Of a stretch of 64,000 nt of DNA, positions 12,379 through 23,097 are shown piece after piece. The stretch lies in NCBI GenBank assembly GCA_021815365.1, contig JAKAGZ010000001.1:62001-126000 (forward strand). The letters run 5' to 3'. The position numbers and the translations under genes were made by a program. The notes under the pieces are model-generated. The model worked only from the letters and a program-made list of their open reading frames with translations, searched no databases and had not been told where the DNA came from. This DNA comes from Bacteroidota bacterium (GTDB taxonomy: Bacteria > Bacteroidota > Ignavibacteria > Ignavibacteriales > Ignavibacteriaceae). Each line of letters starts with the position of its first letter. Positions within the stretch are counted from its first letter, which is position 1.

Positions 12379-12419
12379 AAAAGTTTAATTTATTTGCAGA
12401 CTGTTTCTTTTTAGTTAAT

Positions 12420-13712
12420 CTACTTTGTAAGCTTAACCAGCGAATCGTAATTAACCTTAATTGTTTTATCCAGATCATCTATTGAATGAGCTGTTGAAAC
12501 AAAAATAGCTTCATACTGTGAAGGCGCAAGGTATATACCTTTGGTCAGCATAGAATGAAAATATTTACCGAAAAGATTTGTATCTGAGGAAACAGCGGAT
12601 TTATAATCGGCAACTTTCTTCTCTGTAAAGAATAAACACATCATTGATCCAACACGGTTTAAAGAAAAAGCCTTGTTTACTTTTTTCAGGTTTTCTTTAA
12701 TCCCATTCTCCAGGTATTTTGATTTTTCCTCCAGTGTTTGGTAAATCTCCGGGTGGTCTTTAATATACTTTAAAGCTGCATATCCCGCAGACATAGCCAG
12801 AGGATTTCCGCTTAGTGTTCCCGCCTGGTAAACGGGACCTCTTGGAGCGATCATTTCCATAATTTCTTTTTTTCCGCCGAATGCACCAACAGGCAAACCG
12901 CCCCCGATGATTTTTCCAAATGTAGAAAGGTCGGGTTTTATCCCAAGGATTTCCTGTGCACCGCCAGCAGCAACCCTGAAGCCTGTCATTACTTCATCAA
13001 AAATCAAAATGATTTTTTCTTCGCTGCAGATTTCTCTCAGCTCTTTAATAAAATTATCATTTGCACGAATCACCCCAACATTTCCTGCAACAGGTTCAAT
13101 TATAACAGCTGCGATTTCTTTCTTATTTTCTCTGATCAGATTCTTAACTGAATCAATGTTGTTATACTCAGCAATAAGTGTATCTGCTGCATTTGCTTTG
13201 GTTACTCCGGGGCTGTCAGGCACGCCGAGAGTCAAAGCGCCTGAGCCTGCTTTGATCAAAAAGTAATCAGCATGACCGTGATAGCAGCCTTCAAATTTTA
13301 TGATCTTATCTTTTTTTGTAAAACCCCGCGCAACGCGAACCGCGCTCATCGTTGCTTCTGTTCCGCTGTTTACCATGCGCACCATTTCAACGGATGGAAC
13401 GAGATCAACAATCAGCTTTGCCATTCGTACTTCCGTTTCCGTAGGCGCACCAAAGCTGGTTCCATTTTCCAAAGCCTCAGCAAGGGCTTTTTTAATGAAG
13501 TCAGGGTTATGCCCGAATATATGAGGTCCCCAGCTTCCGACGTAATCAATAAACTCGTTGCCGTCAGCATCATAAATTTTAGATCCTTTGCCGCTCTTAA
13601 TAAACAAAGGATTTCCGCCAACAGATTTAAATGCTCTGACAGGTGAATTTACTCCGCCGGGAATATATCTTTTTGCTTCATTAAAAAAGTGTGTGCTGAG
13701 TGTAGTGTTCAT
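12420..13712 (-). CDS. hemL: Glutamate-1-semialdehyde 2,1-aminomutase
   Basis: This PLP enzyme converts glutamate-1-semialdehyde to 5-aminolevulinate in the C5 pathway. The 430 residues contain [18 protein letters not shown], the cofactor-site stretch [16 protein letters not shown], and [18 protein letters not shown] with the PLP-binding Lys. It is on the same strand as the haem operon but separated from it by five unrelated genes. HemA in that operon supplies its substrate. Confidence 0.97.
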   Translation of the reverse strand: MNTTLSTHFFNEAKRYIPGGVNSPVRAFKSVGGNPLFIKSGKGSKIYDADGNEFIDYVGSWGPHIFGHNPDFIKKALAEALENGTSFGAPTETEVRMAKLIVDLVPSVEMVRMVNSGTEATMSAVRVARGFTKKDKIIKFEGCYHGHADYFLIKAGSGALTLGVPDSPGVTKANAADTLIAEYNNIDSVKNLIRENKKEIAAVIIEPVAGNVGVIRANDNFIKELREICSEEKIILIFDEVMTGFRVAAGGAQEILGIKPDLSTFGKIIGGGLPVGAFGGKKEIMEMIAPRGPVYQAGTLSGNPLAMSAGYAALKYIKDHPEIYQTLEEKSKYLENGIKENLKKVNKAFSLNRVGSMMCLFFTEKKVADYKSAVSSDTNLFGKYFHSMLTKGIYLAPSQYEAIFVSTAHSIDDLDKTIKVNYDSLVKLTK

Positions 13713-13843
13713 GAGACTTCGTTAAATAATTAAAATTACACATGTAAATCTACTAAGATATTGCTGCCAATGGAAGGGAAAATTAACACTCCCGTTATTG
13801 TTAACATCTTAGCGAAAGGGATACTTGTAACGGCAGAAAACTT

Positions 13844-15658
13844 TTATTTATTCCGGGAAGAATTTTCTCCATATAAAATCTTAAAATCCTTTTCTTTCCC
13901 TTTTTCCCACCAATCGGCGGGGATAACTTTCCAGTTGCCGAAAGTTTTTGGTGTGACGTGTTTGTGTTTCTCAATCCACTTCATTAAATAATAGCGCAGG
14001 TCTTTTTCTGTTGAAGTGATCACTCTTTCTGCCAATTTGTTTTGCGGGATGCCGGCGCCTTTTGTAAGCAGTCCGCCCCCTCCATTGCCCTGGTATGAAT
14101 TAATTGCAACTCTGTATTTTTTGGTAAGGTCGAAAGGTTTACCATTCACCATAGAGATAATATTTATTCTTTGTCCTGCCGGCTTAGAGACATCAGCAGT
14201 ATAATTTATTCCCGCTGCCGATGAAAAGTTATAATATTGTCCTTTAAGCTGAGGGCGTCCGCCATCAAGAACTAAGTTCCCTTTGTCGTCCTTTTTGAAA
14301 TTCAACAGATGATCATTTTCATCTTTCATCTGGTTGAACCACAAGCCATAGGAATATTCAAGATAGTTTTTAATTTCCTGCCCTGTTAGTTTCATTGTGT
14401 AAAGAAGATTTTCATATTTATATAAACTGAACATATCTCTCACACGAACAGGTCCTCTTTTAATTTCAGCGTTAAATGAAAGAGGTGCCGCAAAAGAAAC
14501 ATCGGCTTTCGTAATTTCGAGCTGGACTTTCTGGATAAGGTCTATGAAGGGAGAATCGCCGAACATTGATTCTTTTGTGGAAACAGGTTCGTTGAAAAAA
14601 CCGATTACCTTAGAAACATAACTATAAACCTCCTCAACTTCTCTTGTGAATTTTTTTACGTAAGGGACATTTTCTTTATAATTTTTTGATTCAATTATTT
14701 CGCCTGTAATTTCTTTTTTCCATTTTCCGGTCGAATTATCTTTTGTCAGTGTAACATTTGCAACAGCCGCAGTTCTTGCAGCGTTTATTGTTCCGAGGAT
14801 ATGAACAAGTTTTCCTTCTGAATTTTTAACAGTATAGTTCCACCCATGGTGGTCGTGCCCGACGAAAACTATATCGAATCCGGGGACTTTCTCAGCAACA
14901 AGCTGGGAGGCATTTTCATTTTTGGGTGCATTCGGATCTGCACCGCCATAATCAGCCTCCACACCAGAATGAAACAAACCAATCATTAAATCCGGTTTTT
15001 CTTTTTTCTGAATTATCGGGACCCATTTTTTTGCAGTTTCAATCATATCTTTAAATTCAATCCCCCTCCATATTTTTTTCGGCAGCCAGTTTGGAATTGC
15101 GGGTGTTATCATTCCAAGCACAGCTATTTTTATTCCGTCCCGGTTTATAATTGTGTAGGGCTTGAAATATGGTTTCCCGGTTTTTACATCTACCGCATTA
15201 GCCGCAAGCCAAGGGAAATTAAACTCTTTCCTTATCTTATCATAAACAGCGTGACCCGGTTCAATATCGTGGTTGCCGACTGTTGCTGCATCATATTTCA
15301 TGTAATTCATTACCTGCGCAACGATGTGATGTACATTGGTTTTTCCTGCCTGACCGGCAGGCAGGTCAAAGTTATAATAATAAACAATCGGCTGCCCCTG
15401 CAGAATATCTCCATCGTCAAGCAGCACTACGCTTTGATCTTTCTTCTCTCTTTCCTGCACGATATAATTATAAATCTGTGCAAGCGAAGAATTACCAAGC
15501 TCGCCCTTTATAAAATCGTATTGAAATAGTGAACCGTGTACATCGCTTGTTTCAATAAACTTTAGTTTTACTGTCTGTGCAAATATTGTAAAGGTAAGAA
15601 TAAAGAAGGTTAGCAGTATTTTTGAAAAGCTGTTCTTTTTATTTATGGTGTTGTTCAT
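13844..15658 (-). CDS. Secreted 5'-nucleotidase / 2',3'-cyclic phosphodiesterase family protein
   Basis: A 604-residue bimetal phosphohydrolase of the UshA/CpdB type. It has a signal peptide (hydrophobic core ILLTFFILTFTIFAQ) and metallophosphatase motifs: ETSDVHGS, DDGDILQG, TVGNHDIEPGH and FVGHDHHGWN. The C-terminal nucleotide-binding domain follows, with the family words LYKYENLLYTMKLTGQEIKNYLEYS and NSYQGNGGGGL. It probably acts in the periplasm on extracellular nucleotides. A 21-base palindrome is inserted in frame near residue 100, adding LPAGQAG just before TNVHHIVAQVMNYMKYDA. CpdB or UshA specificity cannot be decided by eye. Confidence 0.88.
   Translation of the reverse strand: MNNTINKKNSFSKILLTFFILTFTIFAQTVKLKFIETSDVHGSLFQYDFIKGELGNSSLAQIYNYIVQEREKKDQSVVLLDDGDILQGQPIVYYYNFDLPAGQAGKTNVHHIVAQVMNYMKYDAATVGNHDIEPGHAVYDKIRKEFNFPWLAANAVDVKTGKPYFKPYTIINRDGIKIAVLGMITPAIPNWLPKKIWRGIEFKDMIETAKKWVPIIQKKEKPDLMIGLFHSGVEADYGGADPNAPKNENASQLVAEKVPGFDIVFVGHDHHGWNYTVKNSEGKLVHILGTINAARTAAVANVTLTKDNSTGKWKKEITGEIIESKNYKENVPYVKKFTREVEEVYSYVSKVIGFFNEPVSTKESMFGDSPFIDLIQKVQLEITKADVSFAAPLSFNAEIKRGPVRVRDMFSLYKYENLLYTMKLTGQEIKNYLEYSYGLWFNQMKDENDHLLNFKKDDKGNLVLDGGRPQLKGQYYNFSSAAGINYTADVSKPAGQRINIISMVNGKPFDLTKKYRVAINSYQGNGGGGLLTKGAGIPQNKLAERVITSTEKDLRYYLMKWIEKHKHVTPKTFGNWKVIPADWWEKGKEKDFKILYGENSSRNK
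15345..15365. repeat. In-frame 21-bp palindrome inside the nucleotidase gene
   Basis: CCTGCCTG, spacer ACCGG, then CAGGCAGG: a perfect 8-bp inverted repeat. It adds seven residues without breaking the frame. A related form with one mismatch lies at 58785-58804 in a gene-free region, so this is a dispersed short palindrome that has inserted into a coding sequence. Confidence 0.8.
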
Positions 15659-15724
15659 ATAGTTTTGTTTATTGATTATAAAAATAAATTAACCTATCCG
15701 TTTTTTTAACGACAGGATGAAAAG

Positions 15725-16537
15725 TCAGGTTCCAACATGCTCAATTATTTCAATGCAGTCACCTACATTTATTTTCCCCGAGCCTTTGTGTATTAAATTC
15801 ATGCCGAATAGTACTTTATTATTGAATTTCCTGTATGCTGCCAGGGTTTTTAATGGTTCATCTAATCTTTCAGCAGTTTCCTGGTTTGTAGTTGTAATAA
15901 CACAGCGAGAGCAAGGTTTAACAGCGTAGAAAAAAACACTACCGATTTTAAATTCTTTTATATCATCTTCTTCAAAAGGCTTTCCGCCGCTGAAAACTAT
16001 GTTTGGACGAAACCGGTTCATCGGGAGATGAATTTCCAATCTTGAGTTTAAGTCATCAAGTGAAGATTGACCAATAATCAAAAAAGGGTAAGCGTCAGCA
16101 AGACTGACCAGTTCTTTATTTTTAGAATACTTTTCATCCACAAATCTTTTTGTTTCATCGGGCTGATAAACAAGGAAGCAATTAATATCAAGTGCTTCTG
16201 TGAACCAGTTGTCAAATTCGTTCCCCAAAAGAATAACAGAGCAGGTGTCATCCCATATCGGCACGACAGCCTTTTGCACGGTTTTTATTTTAAACGGAAT
16301 AAACAATGGTGATAAATTTTTCTTTCTGTGATAAACACTCAAACCATCATCTTTGATTTCCACATTTATAAGTGCCATCTGCGGATATTCGCGCTGCGTC
16401 ATAAAATTTCCTTTATGGTCAACCAGCATCCATCTTCTGTCATATTCCAAACCACGGTCTGTAACATTGGACGAATGCAAAGAAATTCCACGAAGGGATT
16501 TTATAGGATAAATATTTATTTCGCTTATTACTAACAT
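15725..16537 (-). CDS. MOSC domain-containing protein
   Basis: A 270-residue protein with the N-terminal MOSC beta-barrel domain (YPIKSLRGISL, GLEYDRRWMLVD) and a C-terminal MOSC domain with NRFRPNIVFSGGKPFEEDD and the Cys-bearing segment AVKPCSRCVITT. MOSC proteins of this layout resemble the amidoxime-reducing, molybdenum-cofactor-binding family. The Cys pair in PCSRC fits the Mo-ligand region. The stop is three bases from the next gene's end side, so it may be read after the metallophosphoesterase gene. Confidence 0.85.
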   Translation of the reverse strand: MLVISEINIYPIKSLRGISLHSSNVTDRGLEYDRRWMLVDHKGNFMTQREYPQMALINVEIKDDGLSVYHRKKNLSPLFIPFKIKTVQKAVVPIWDDTCSVILLGNEFDNWFTEALDINCFLVYQPDETKRFVDEKYSKNKELVSLADAYPFLIIGQSSLDDLNSRLEIHLPMNRFRPNIVFSGGKPFEEDDIKEFKIGSVFFYAVKPCSRCVITTTNQETAERLDEPLKTLAAYRKFNNKVLFGMNLIHKGSGKINVGDCIEIIEHVGT

Positions 16538-16539
16538 TT

Positions 16540-17772
16540 TTAATTCTTTACAATAATGACTGTTATTTCCGGCGTTGAGTTATATCTTACAGGAGCTATA
16601 GACATTCCCAGCCCACGGTTTACCACCATCAGCATTTTGCCAAACCAGAAATCACCTTTAACATATTTTGTTTCTATTAATGTAGGGGTAAGATTAATAA
16701 ATGGAAAGAAAAAAGTTATCTGCCCTCCGTGAGTATGCGCCGCAAGAAGAAGGTCATAATTATTTTTAATTGCTTCATCAACAACAAACTGGCGCGGCTG
16801 ATGTATGAGCATCATTTTCAAATTGTAACTGTCCGCAGCTTTGGAAGCAAGAGTATCTATCCCTTTGCGTGTAATTCGTTTTGAATAAGTATTTGTTACA
16901 AAAGTAACACCTATTTTTGCTGTATCAATCATAAGAATTCGCTGTTCGTTATCATACATAAAAATATTTTGCTTTGCGAGTGCTGCTTTTATTTCCCTGC
17001 GGCTTCTTGTATTATCGTTTCTGTAAGCCCAGTTGTCGTGATCACCCACACAGGAATAAATGCCATACTTCGAATTAATTTTTCCCAGATACTTTGCGGC
17101 AGTATCTATATAAACCGGGGTGGAGCTTATAAAATCACCGCCAATAAAAACTATATCGGGCTTTTCAGCATTTATTTTATTTACAAACTTTGTAATTCTT
17201 TCCGAGTCAGTATACCTGTCTGCATGAATATCTGAGATCAGAATTATCTTTAAATTTTTCAGTACGTCAGGTATACCTTCTTTATAATACTTAGTAACCC
17301 TGACGTCGATTGTGTTGTAATCATAACACATTCTTATCGGAACATATATTGTAAAGAATGAAAGTATAAAGAGAACAAGGACTGCTTCAGTGTGAATGAT
17401 TTTATCTTTAAATTTTTTATAAAGTGGTAACAGCAGAAGTTTTATGGTGTCAAGTATAAGAAAGAACAAGGCGCTCTGTACTGCTGCAATAATGAAAGTC
17501 CAGAAAGGATAAATCAACAAGTAGTCAATAATTTTTCCTTCGGGGAAATAAAAATTTATGGGCACTGCTGCGGCCTGGTATATCCAGATAATAATTACAA
17601 AAAGCGGGTAGAGATTAAAGAAAGCCAGCGCAATATTTCTAATCAGCTTTAATTTATCCGGGGGGAATTTTGGGCAAACGGCACGAATGCTTTTAAGTGT
17701 TTTTCTTGTGAAATAAAATTCACTTAAAAATAAAAGAACGACAAAAAGTATTATCCGTACCGCAATCTGCAT
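16540..17772 (-). CDS. Membrane-anchored metallophosphoesterase (YkuE-like)
   Basis: A 410-residue protein with four or more hydrophobic segments in the first 150 residues and a cytoplasm- or periplasm-facing calcineurin-like domain after them. The metal motifs appear in order: ILISDIHADRYT, FIGGDFIS, SCVGDHDNWAYRN, LLAAHTHGGQITFFF. This layout is common among membrane metallophosphoesterases of the YkuE/YaeI kind. The substrate is unknown. It lies two bases upstream of the MOSC gene in the same direction. Confidence 0.85.
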   Translation of the reverse strand: MQIAVRIILFVVLLFLSEFYFTRKTLKSIRAVCPKFPPDKLKLIRNIALAFFNLYPLFVIIIWIYQAAAVPINFYFPEGKIIDYLLIYPFWTFIIAAVQSALFFLILDTIKLLLLPLYKKFKDKIIHTEAVLVLFILSFFTIYVPIRMCYDYNTIDVRVTKYYKEGIPDVLKNLKIILISDIHADRYTDSERITKFVNKINAEKPDIVFIGGDFISSTPVYIDTAAKYLGKINSKYGIYSCVGDHDNWAYRNDNTRSRREIKAALAKQNIFMYDNEQRILMIDTAKIGVTFVTNTYSKRITRKGIDTLASKAADSYNLKMMLIHQPRQFVVDEAIKNNYDLLLAAHTHGGQITFFFPFINLTPTLIETKYVKGDFWFGKMLMVVNRGLGMSIAPVRYNSTPEITVIIVKN

Positions 17773-17784
17773 TTTTTAGCTGTA

Positions 17785-18144
17785 TTATTTTTTGAATGGA
17801 AAAATCTTCTCTCTGTCTGATTTTTTTAAACCTTCTACAACCAGTTTGTAGGAATGATCAATCCATTCCAGGATAAGCCTGTCAGATACAGAACCATCGA
17901 GCTCAATTGTATTCCAGTGTATTTTGTTCATGTGATATCCGGGTTTTACGCAATCATATTTTTCTCTTAACTCAACACCCGTCTCGGGGTCGCATTTTAA
18001 ATTTATGCTTACAGGCGGGATGAGATTTACGATCATAAATATTTTACCAAGAACTTTGTAGACAGGAGAATCTTCGTCAAATGGAAGTTCCTCTGTAACA
18101 AATTTCTTTCTTAAACAATATTCTCTGATTAATTCTAGATCCAT
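17785..18144 (-). CDS. MmcQ/YjbR family protein
   Basis: A 119-residue protein of the MmcQ/YjbR (DUF419) type, recognised from the start LELIREYCLRKK, the central INLKCDPETGVELREKYDCVKPGYHMNKIHWNTI and the C-terminal HSYKLVVEGLKKSDREKI. The family has a DNA-binding-like double-wing fold but no settled function. It stands 12 bases upstream of the metallophosphoesterase gene. Confidence 0.85.
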   Translation of the reverse strand: MDLELIREYCLRKKFVTEELPFDEDSPVYKVLGKIFMIVNLIPPVSINLKCDPETGVELREKYDCVKPGYHMNKIHWNTIELDGSVSDRLILEWIDHSYKLVVEGLKKSDREKIFPFKK

Positions 18145-18243
18145 AAATTTTTATCTGCTATTTTTGCCCGATTCGCATTTGCCGCTTGCTATTCCTAGAT
18201 TAATGTAACGTTGATAAACGCGGATGAAGCAGATTACTGCTGA

Positions 18244-19284
18244 TCAGGGTTGCAGTATTTTTTCTGCTAAAGCCAAGACATTATTTTCAGAAATATCATT
18301 AATATTACCAGTTTCTGACTGAATGTAAAACTGATTTTCCATAGACGGTGCCCATTCATAGCTTTTTGTCGGACCGAAGAGGGAGATCATTTTACAGCCT
18401 GCAGATCCGGCAATGTGCATAGTGCCTGTGTCGTTGGTAATATAAAGGTTTAGACGACTTAAAACAGCAGCAAGTTTTTTGATCTCAAAATTTTTAGCAA
18501 CGGTGTATTCAATTTTCAGTTCATCTAATTTTGATGTTACTGTTTGCAATATTTCGTTGTCTGTCCAGCCAGCGGTAATTAAAACATAGTTCTTGTATTT
18601 TTTGTGCAATGAGTTTATCAACTCAATAAAATTTTCCAGCTTCCAAATATTAGATTTTTTTCCTGCGCCGGGATGGAAGCCGATAGTTAATTTTGATTTA
18701 TCAGGAAAATTCTTTACCAGGAACACTTCGGCAGAGACTAAATCTTCTGCACTGATATCAAGCTTTATTTCCGCAAGCTCTTCTTTTGTTAAATCACAGC
18801 CAATTTGTCTTACAACATCAAGATTCCTTTCTCTCTGATGTTTTTTTTCTTTGTCCCAATGGAAATCCTTTTTTACGTTAAGGTATTTAGCAGCTTTATT
18901 CACTTTCCCGTCAATACTTTTTACTCCTACGCGTATTTTTGCTCCGGATAAAAAATTAATTATGTGAGAAGTTGTAGAGTATGCAAAAGTGGAAGTCACA
19001 ATTCCTATCTGATATTTTTCTTTTCTTAGCTCTTTAAGAAAGGTAAGAATACTTTTTAAAGATGATTTATCAAAAACAATTATATTTTTCAGATAGGGGT
19101 TTATTTCTTTTATGGGTACAGGGTAATTTGTTTTGGCAGCAACGAGAGTAATTTTTGCTTTAGGAAATTTTTTCTTCAGTGCGGCATAAAGCGGCAGAGA
19201 ACAGATCATATCTCCGATCTGGTTGTTCTTTCCAGCCACTAAAATATTTTTTACCTGCGGGATGTAATCTTCTGTTAAATTCAT
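18244..19284 (-). CDS. Glycosyltransferase family 9 (heptosyltransferase-like)
   Basis: A 346-residue GT-B enzyme. The N-terminal segment NQIGDMICSLPLYAALKKKF and the C-terminal TNDTGTMHIAGSAGCKMISLFGPT are the family-9 signatures, as in lipopolysaccharide heptosyltransferases that use ADP-heptose. A conserved GFHPGAGKKSNIW lies in the middle. The acceptor is unknown. The gene stands directly downstream of hemB, with 34 bases between. Confidence 0.9.
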   Translation of the reverse strand: MNLTEDYIPQVKNILVAGKNNQIGDMICSLPLYAALKKKFPKAKITLVAAKTNYPVPIKEINPYLKNIIVFDKSSLKSILTFLKELRKEKYQIGIVTSTFAYSTTSHIINFLSGAKIRVGVKSIDGKVNKAAKYLNVKKDFHWDKEKKHQRERNLDVVRQIGCDLTKEELAEIKLDISAEDLVSAEVFLVKNFPDKSKLTIGFHPGAGKKSNIWKLENFIELINSLHKKYKNYVLITAGWTDNEILQTVTSKLDELKIEYTVAKNFEIKKLAAVLSRLNLYITNDTGTMHIAGSAGCKMISLFGPTKSYEWAPSMENQFYIQSETGNINDISENNVLALAEKILQP

Positions 19285-19318
19285 TTAATTTTTCATCACA
19301 TATCGCAGTCAAAACAAA

Positions 19319-20317
19319 TTATTTTCTAACTTTGTCTAAATACTTTGCAACGTCTTTAGCAAAGTAAGTAAGGATCATATCTGCGCCAGCTCGTTTAATA
19401 GCAATTAGTGATTCGATCATTACACGTTCTTCGTCAATCCAGCCATTTTGCCCTGCTGCTTTTATCATCGAAAATTCACCGCTTACCTGGTAAGCTGCTG
19501 TGGGCATGCCGAATTTTTCTTTTACGCGCCGTATAATATCAAGATACGGACCAGCGGGTTTAACCATAACAATGTCAGCACCTTCTTCAATATCTGTCTC
19601 AACCTCGCGTATTGCTTCATTCGCATTGGCAATATCCATCTGGTGAGACCTCCTGTCGCCAAAAGCAGGGGTTGATTCCGCAGCTTCTCTGAATGGACCA
19701 TAATATCCCGAAGAATATTTTGCGGCGTAACTCATGATAGGGATTTTTGTAAAGCCTTTATCATCCAGTGCTTTCCTGATTGCTAAAACTCTTCCATCCA
19801 TCATGTCTGAAGGTGCAACCATATCTGCACCGGCTTCAACGTGTGATACGGCTTCCTTCGCAAGTAAAAAAACAGTTTCATCGTTTAGTATTTCTTCGCC
19901 GTCGAGTATACCGCAGTGCCCGTGAGAGGTATATTCACACATACAAACATCAGTGATAACTAAAAGATTTTTTACTTCAGATTTTATTGCACGGATCGCT
20001 TTTTGGACAATTCCCTCAGGGCTATAAGCTTCGCTTCCTTTTTCATCTTTATGTTCTGGTATTCCGAAAAGAATCACAGCAGGAATTCCCAAAGCCGCAA
20101 CTTCTTTGCATTCTTTTGTAAGCTCGTCAACAGATAGCTGAAAAATTCCCGGCATTGATTTGACCGGCTTTCTGATTTTATTTCCTGGGATGACGAACAT
20201 CGGGTAAATCAAATCATTTTTAGATAATTCTGTTTCGCGGACAAGGTCTCTTATTAGAGGATTGTAACGAAGTCTTCTTAATCTCTTATTTGGATATTGT
20301 GCCATCTGAAACTCCAT
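19319..20317 (-). CDS. hemB: Delta-aminolevulinic acid dehydratase (porphobilinogen synthase)
   Basis: HemB joins two 5-aminolevulinates into porphobilinogen. The 332 residues show the zinc-ligand stretch [16 protein letters not shown], the Schiff-base Lys regions [19 protein letters not shown] and [13 protein letters not shown], and [10 protein letters not shown]. An alternative start four codons later (MAQYP) is possible. It begins one base after hemG ends and is the last haem gene of the operon. Confidence 0.97.
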   Translation of the reverse strand: MEFQMAQYPNKRLRRLRYNPLIRDLVRETELSKNDLIYPMFVIPGNKIRKPVKSMPGIFQLSVDELTKECKEVAALGIPAVILFGIPEHKDEKGSEAYSPEGIVQKAIRAIKSEVKNLLVITDVCMCEYTSHGHCGILDGEEILNDETVFLLAKEAVSHVEAGADMVAPSDMMDGRVLAIRKALDDKGFTKIPIMSYAAKYSSGYYGPFREAAESTPAFGDRRSHQMDIANANEAIREVETDIEEGADIVMVKPAGPYLDIIRRVKEKFGMPTAAYQVSGEFSMIKAAGQNGWIDEERVMIESLIAIKRAGADMILTYFAKDVAKYLDKVRK

Positions 20318-20318
20318 T

Positions 20319-21695
20319 TTATGATTTCAATTGTTCAGAAATTTTATTTACAAGATCGTTTGATGTTTTTATACAGTCACCGAGAGAAATCCCGCCGCGG
20401 TAATTGCCGGCGAGAAAAATTCCCGGAAAATTCTTTTCAAATTCTTCAAAAGCTTTTTCGTGTTCTATGTAACCTATATTATATTGCGGGATAGCCTTAC
20501 TCCAGAATTTCGATGATTGAAAGACAGGCTCTCCGTTTATTTTCATTATTTCCCCGAACTCTTTCAATGTTTTATTAATTGTGTCATTTCTGTCTGAAGC
20601 TGATATTGCAGGGTTCCTTGAACCACCAATGAATAAAGTAAAAGCAGTTTTATCGTCAGGGCATCTGTTTGGAAATATAACTGAGCTCCAGATAGCGCCA
20701 AGGAAAGATTTTTTTTCTTTTGATGGAATCAAAAAACCAAAACCATCCAGCGCCCTGCCGACCGCAGATTTTTCATAACCTAAATATAAAACCAGCACAG
20801 GAGGATAAAAAATATTCAGCAAATGTTCGGCAGTTTTAATATCGAGGTCTTTCACCAGGTCTGCCGCAGCATAAGCCGGCAAAGCAGAAATAACAATATC
20901 GCAATCAATTGAGTTCCTATCATTGTTATGGATGTATTTTATTCTGTAGCCCGGCTCAGTATTTTCAATTGATGTTACTTCAGCAGCGAAGAGAACTTTT
21001 TCACCCAAATGAGCAGCAATGGTTTTTGGAAAGATCTGCATTCCCGATTTAAATGAAAACATTCTTGCAGATTGCTTGGATTTTTCTGCGCGGTTTTTCC
21101 TTTCCTTTATACTTTTAATTGTACCGATAATAAGCCCGCCGTATTTTTCTTCAAGCTCATAGAGTTTTGGGAATGCAGATTTAACGCTGAGTTCTTCTGG
21201 ATTACCAGCATACACACCCGCAACAAACGGATCTATTGCATAATCAAGAAATTCTTTTCCAAGCCGTCTTTGTACAAATTGCCCGACGCTCTGGTAATAA
21301 CCTTCCTGTGATTTACCTATTAAAGGCTCACATAGCAGTCTTAGTTTTGCTTTTGATGAAAAGAGTTTTGTTTTATATAAGCTGAATGGGTTCATTGGCA
21401 GCGGATGCAATTTGTTATCACGAAGGATATATCTTTTTACAGCCTCTCTTCCGGCATAAACCATTTCGTCTGTTAAGCCAAGCTCATCAGCCATTTGCTT
21501 GATTAAAGGGTGTGTTTCAAGTCCGCTGTTAGGACCGCGGTCGAATAAAAAGCCATCTTCAAAAAATGTTTCGATTGATCCTCCGGCGTCATCTTTTTTT
21601 TCAAGAACGGTTACATCAAAACCTTTTTTACTTAAGAGATAAGATATTGTTAGTCCGGAAATCCCCGCACCTAAAACTACAATTTTTTTATCCAT
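20319..21695 (-). CDS. hemG: Oxygen-dependent protoporphyrinogen oxidase (HemG/HemY type)
   Basis: An FAD enzyme that oxidises protoporphyrinogen IX using oxygen. The 458 residues open with the dinucleotide-binding fold [20 protein letters not shown] and contain [12 protein letters not shown] and, at the end, [20 protein letters not shown], which are typical of the HemY/PPOX group. It is translated eight bases after hemN. An oxygen-using step beside oxygen-independent HemN suggests growth with varying oxygen. Confidence 0.94.
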   Translation of the reverse strand: MDKKIVVLGAGISGLTISYLLSKKGFDVTVLEKKDDAGGSIETFFEDGFLFDRGPNSGLETHPLIKQMADELGLTDEMVYAGREAVKRYILRDNKLHPLPMNPFSLYKTKLFSSKAKLRLLCEPLIGKSQEGYYQSVGQFVQRRLGKEFLDYAIDPFVAGVYAGNPEELSVKSAFPKLYELEEKYGGLIIGTIKSIKERKNRAEKSKQSARMFSFKSGMQIFPKTIAAHLGEKVLFAAEVTSIENTEPGYRIKYIHNNDRNSIDCDIVISALPAYAAADLVKDLDIKTAEHLLNIFYPPVLVLYLGYEKSAVGRALDGFGFLIPSKEKKSFLGAIWSSVIFPNRCPDDKTAFTLFIGGSRNPAISASDRNDTINKTLKEFGEIMKINGEPVFQSSKFWSKAIPQYNIGYIEHEKAFEEFEKNFPGIFLAGNYRGGISLGDCIKTSNDLVNKISEQLKS

Positions 21696-21703
21696 AAAAA
21701 ATC

Positions 21704-23080
21704 TCAGACAGTTCTTGAATATTTTGCAGTATCCTCTTTCCTCTCAATGTAACCGTCGAAGTTCATTGCAATATTCCTGATCAGAAGTTTGCCCATCCCG
21801 GTGACCTCAATTTTATTATCCGAGACCGAAACCAAAGCGTCTTCTTCCATTTCTCTTAAATTATTCAGTCCCCAGGCAAAATATTTTTTAAAGTCTATAC
21901 CATGTTTTTGTTCTAAGTCAGGGATAATTAATTCGAAATTGCACATTAGTTTCATAATCACATCGCGGCGGATCAGGTCATCTTCATTAAGCCGGTAACC
22001 GCGGGTAACTGGCAACGTCTCTTTATCAAGGGCATCAAAATATTCTTTTTCTGTTTTGATGTTTTGCACATAAATATTTTTTAATTGACTGATCGCAGTT
22101 ATTCCCATCGCATAAAGATCAGCTCCGGCGTGAGTGCTGTAACCCTGGAAATTCCTGTAAAGTTTTTTTTCTTTCAGCGCAATTGCAAGTTCGTCATCAG
22201 GTTTGGCAAAGTGATCCATACCAATAAAAACATATCCTGAGGAAGTTAGCTTTTCTATTGTCATTTTTAATATGTCCAGCTTTGTTTCCGGCAATGGGAG
22301 GTCTTCGGGATGAATTAACGCCATGTGTTTTTTCATCCACGGAACGTGTGCATAATTAAAAACAGCGATTCTGTCAGGAGAAATATCAATAACTTTATCG
22401 AGCGTTTCTGCAAAAGTTTCTATTGTTTGGAAAGGAAGCCCATACATCAGGTCCAGGTTAATACTGCTGAAACCGAGTTCTCTTACCCACTGAACAGTTT
22501 GCCTCGTTATGTCTTCGGGCTGGATTCTGTTCACTGCTTTCTGAACTTTTTCATTAAAATCCTGTACCCCCATACTTATCCTGTTGAAGCCATTGTTCCT
22601 TAAGGCTTCGAGGTGAGCGCGCTTTAATTCGCGCGGATCTATCTCGCAGCCGTTTTCAGAGTTATCGTTAAAATTGAAATTTACTTTTATGTATGAAGCG
22701 AGTTCATTTATTTCATCAGGAGTTAAGTGAGTCGGTGTTCCGCCGCCCCAGTGAAGCTGTGACACGAGTCTGTCGCTGAGAAGATAAGACCTTATCATAT
22801 CCATCTCTTTTTTCAGGTACTTTAAATATTCCCGCACTCTGTCACGGTTACGTGTGATTATCATATTGCAGCCGCAGAAGTAACACAGAGTGTCACAGAA
22901 AGGCAGGTGAAAATAAAGAGAAAGATCGGGAAGACCTTCGCCGTAATTTGTTCTTATTATTTCATCGAGATAATTTTCGTGTGAGAACGTATCTTTAAAT
23001 TGCGGTGCCGTGGGATAGCTCGTATACCGCGGACCTGGTTTATCGTATTTCTTAAATTTTCTTAAATCGAGTTCAAACAT
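21704..23080 (-). CDS. hemN: Oxygen-independent coproporphyrinogen III oxidase
   Basis: A radical-SAM enzyme that decarboxylates coproporphyrinogen III without oxygen. The 458 residues include YTSYPTAPQF, the cluster motif FCDTLCYFCGCN (CxxxCxxC, Cys near residue 65), LHWGGGTPTHL and NRISMGVQDFN, plus the HemN C-terminal domain. The length and the CGC after the motif favour true HemN over HemW. The GxxExxY element lies between it and hemE. Confidence 0.96.
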   Translation of the reverse strand: MFELDLRKFKKYDKPGPRYTSYPTAPQFKDTFSHENYLDEIIRTNYGEGLPDLSLYFHLPFCDTLCYFCGCNMIITRNRDRVREYLKYLKKEMDMIRSYLLSDRLVSQLHWGGGTPTHLTPDEINELASYIKVNFNFNDNSENGCEIDPRELKRAHLEALRNNGFNRISMGVQDFNEKVQKAVNRIQPEDITRQTVQWVRELGFSSINLDLMYGLPFQTIETFAETLDKVIDISPDRIAVFNYAHVPWMKKHMALIHPEDLPLPETKLDILKMTIEKLTSSGYVFIGMDHFAKPDDELAIALKEKKLYRNFQGYSTHAGADLYAMGITAISQLKNIYVQNIKTEKEYFDALDKETLPVTRGYRLNEDDLIRRDVIMKLMCNFELIIPDLEQKHGIDFKKYFAWGLNNLREMEEDALVSVSDNKIEVTGMGKLLIRNIAMNFDGYIERKEDTAKYSRTV

Positions 23081-23097
23081 GTCGTTTCTCCCGGATA

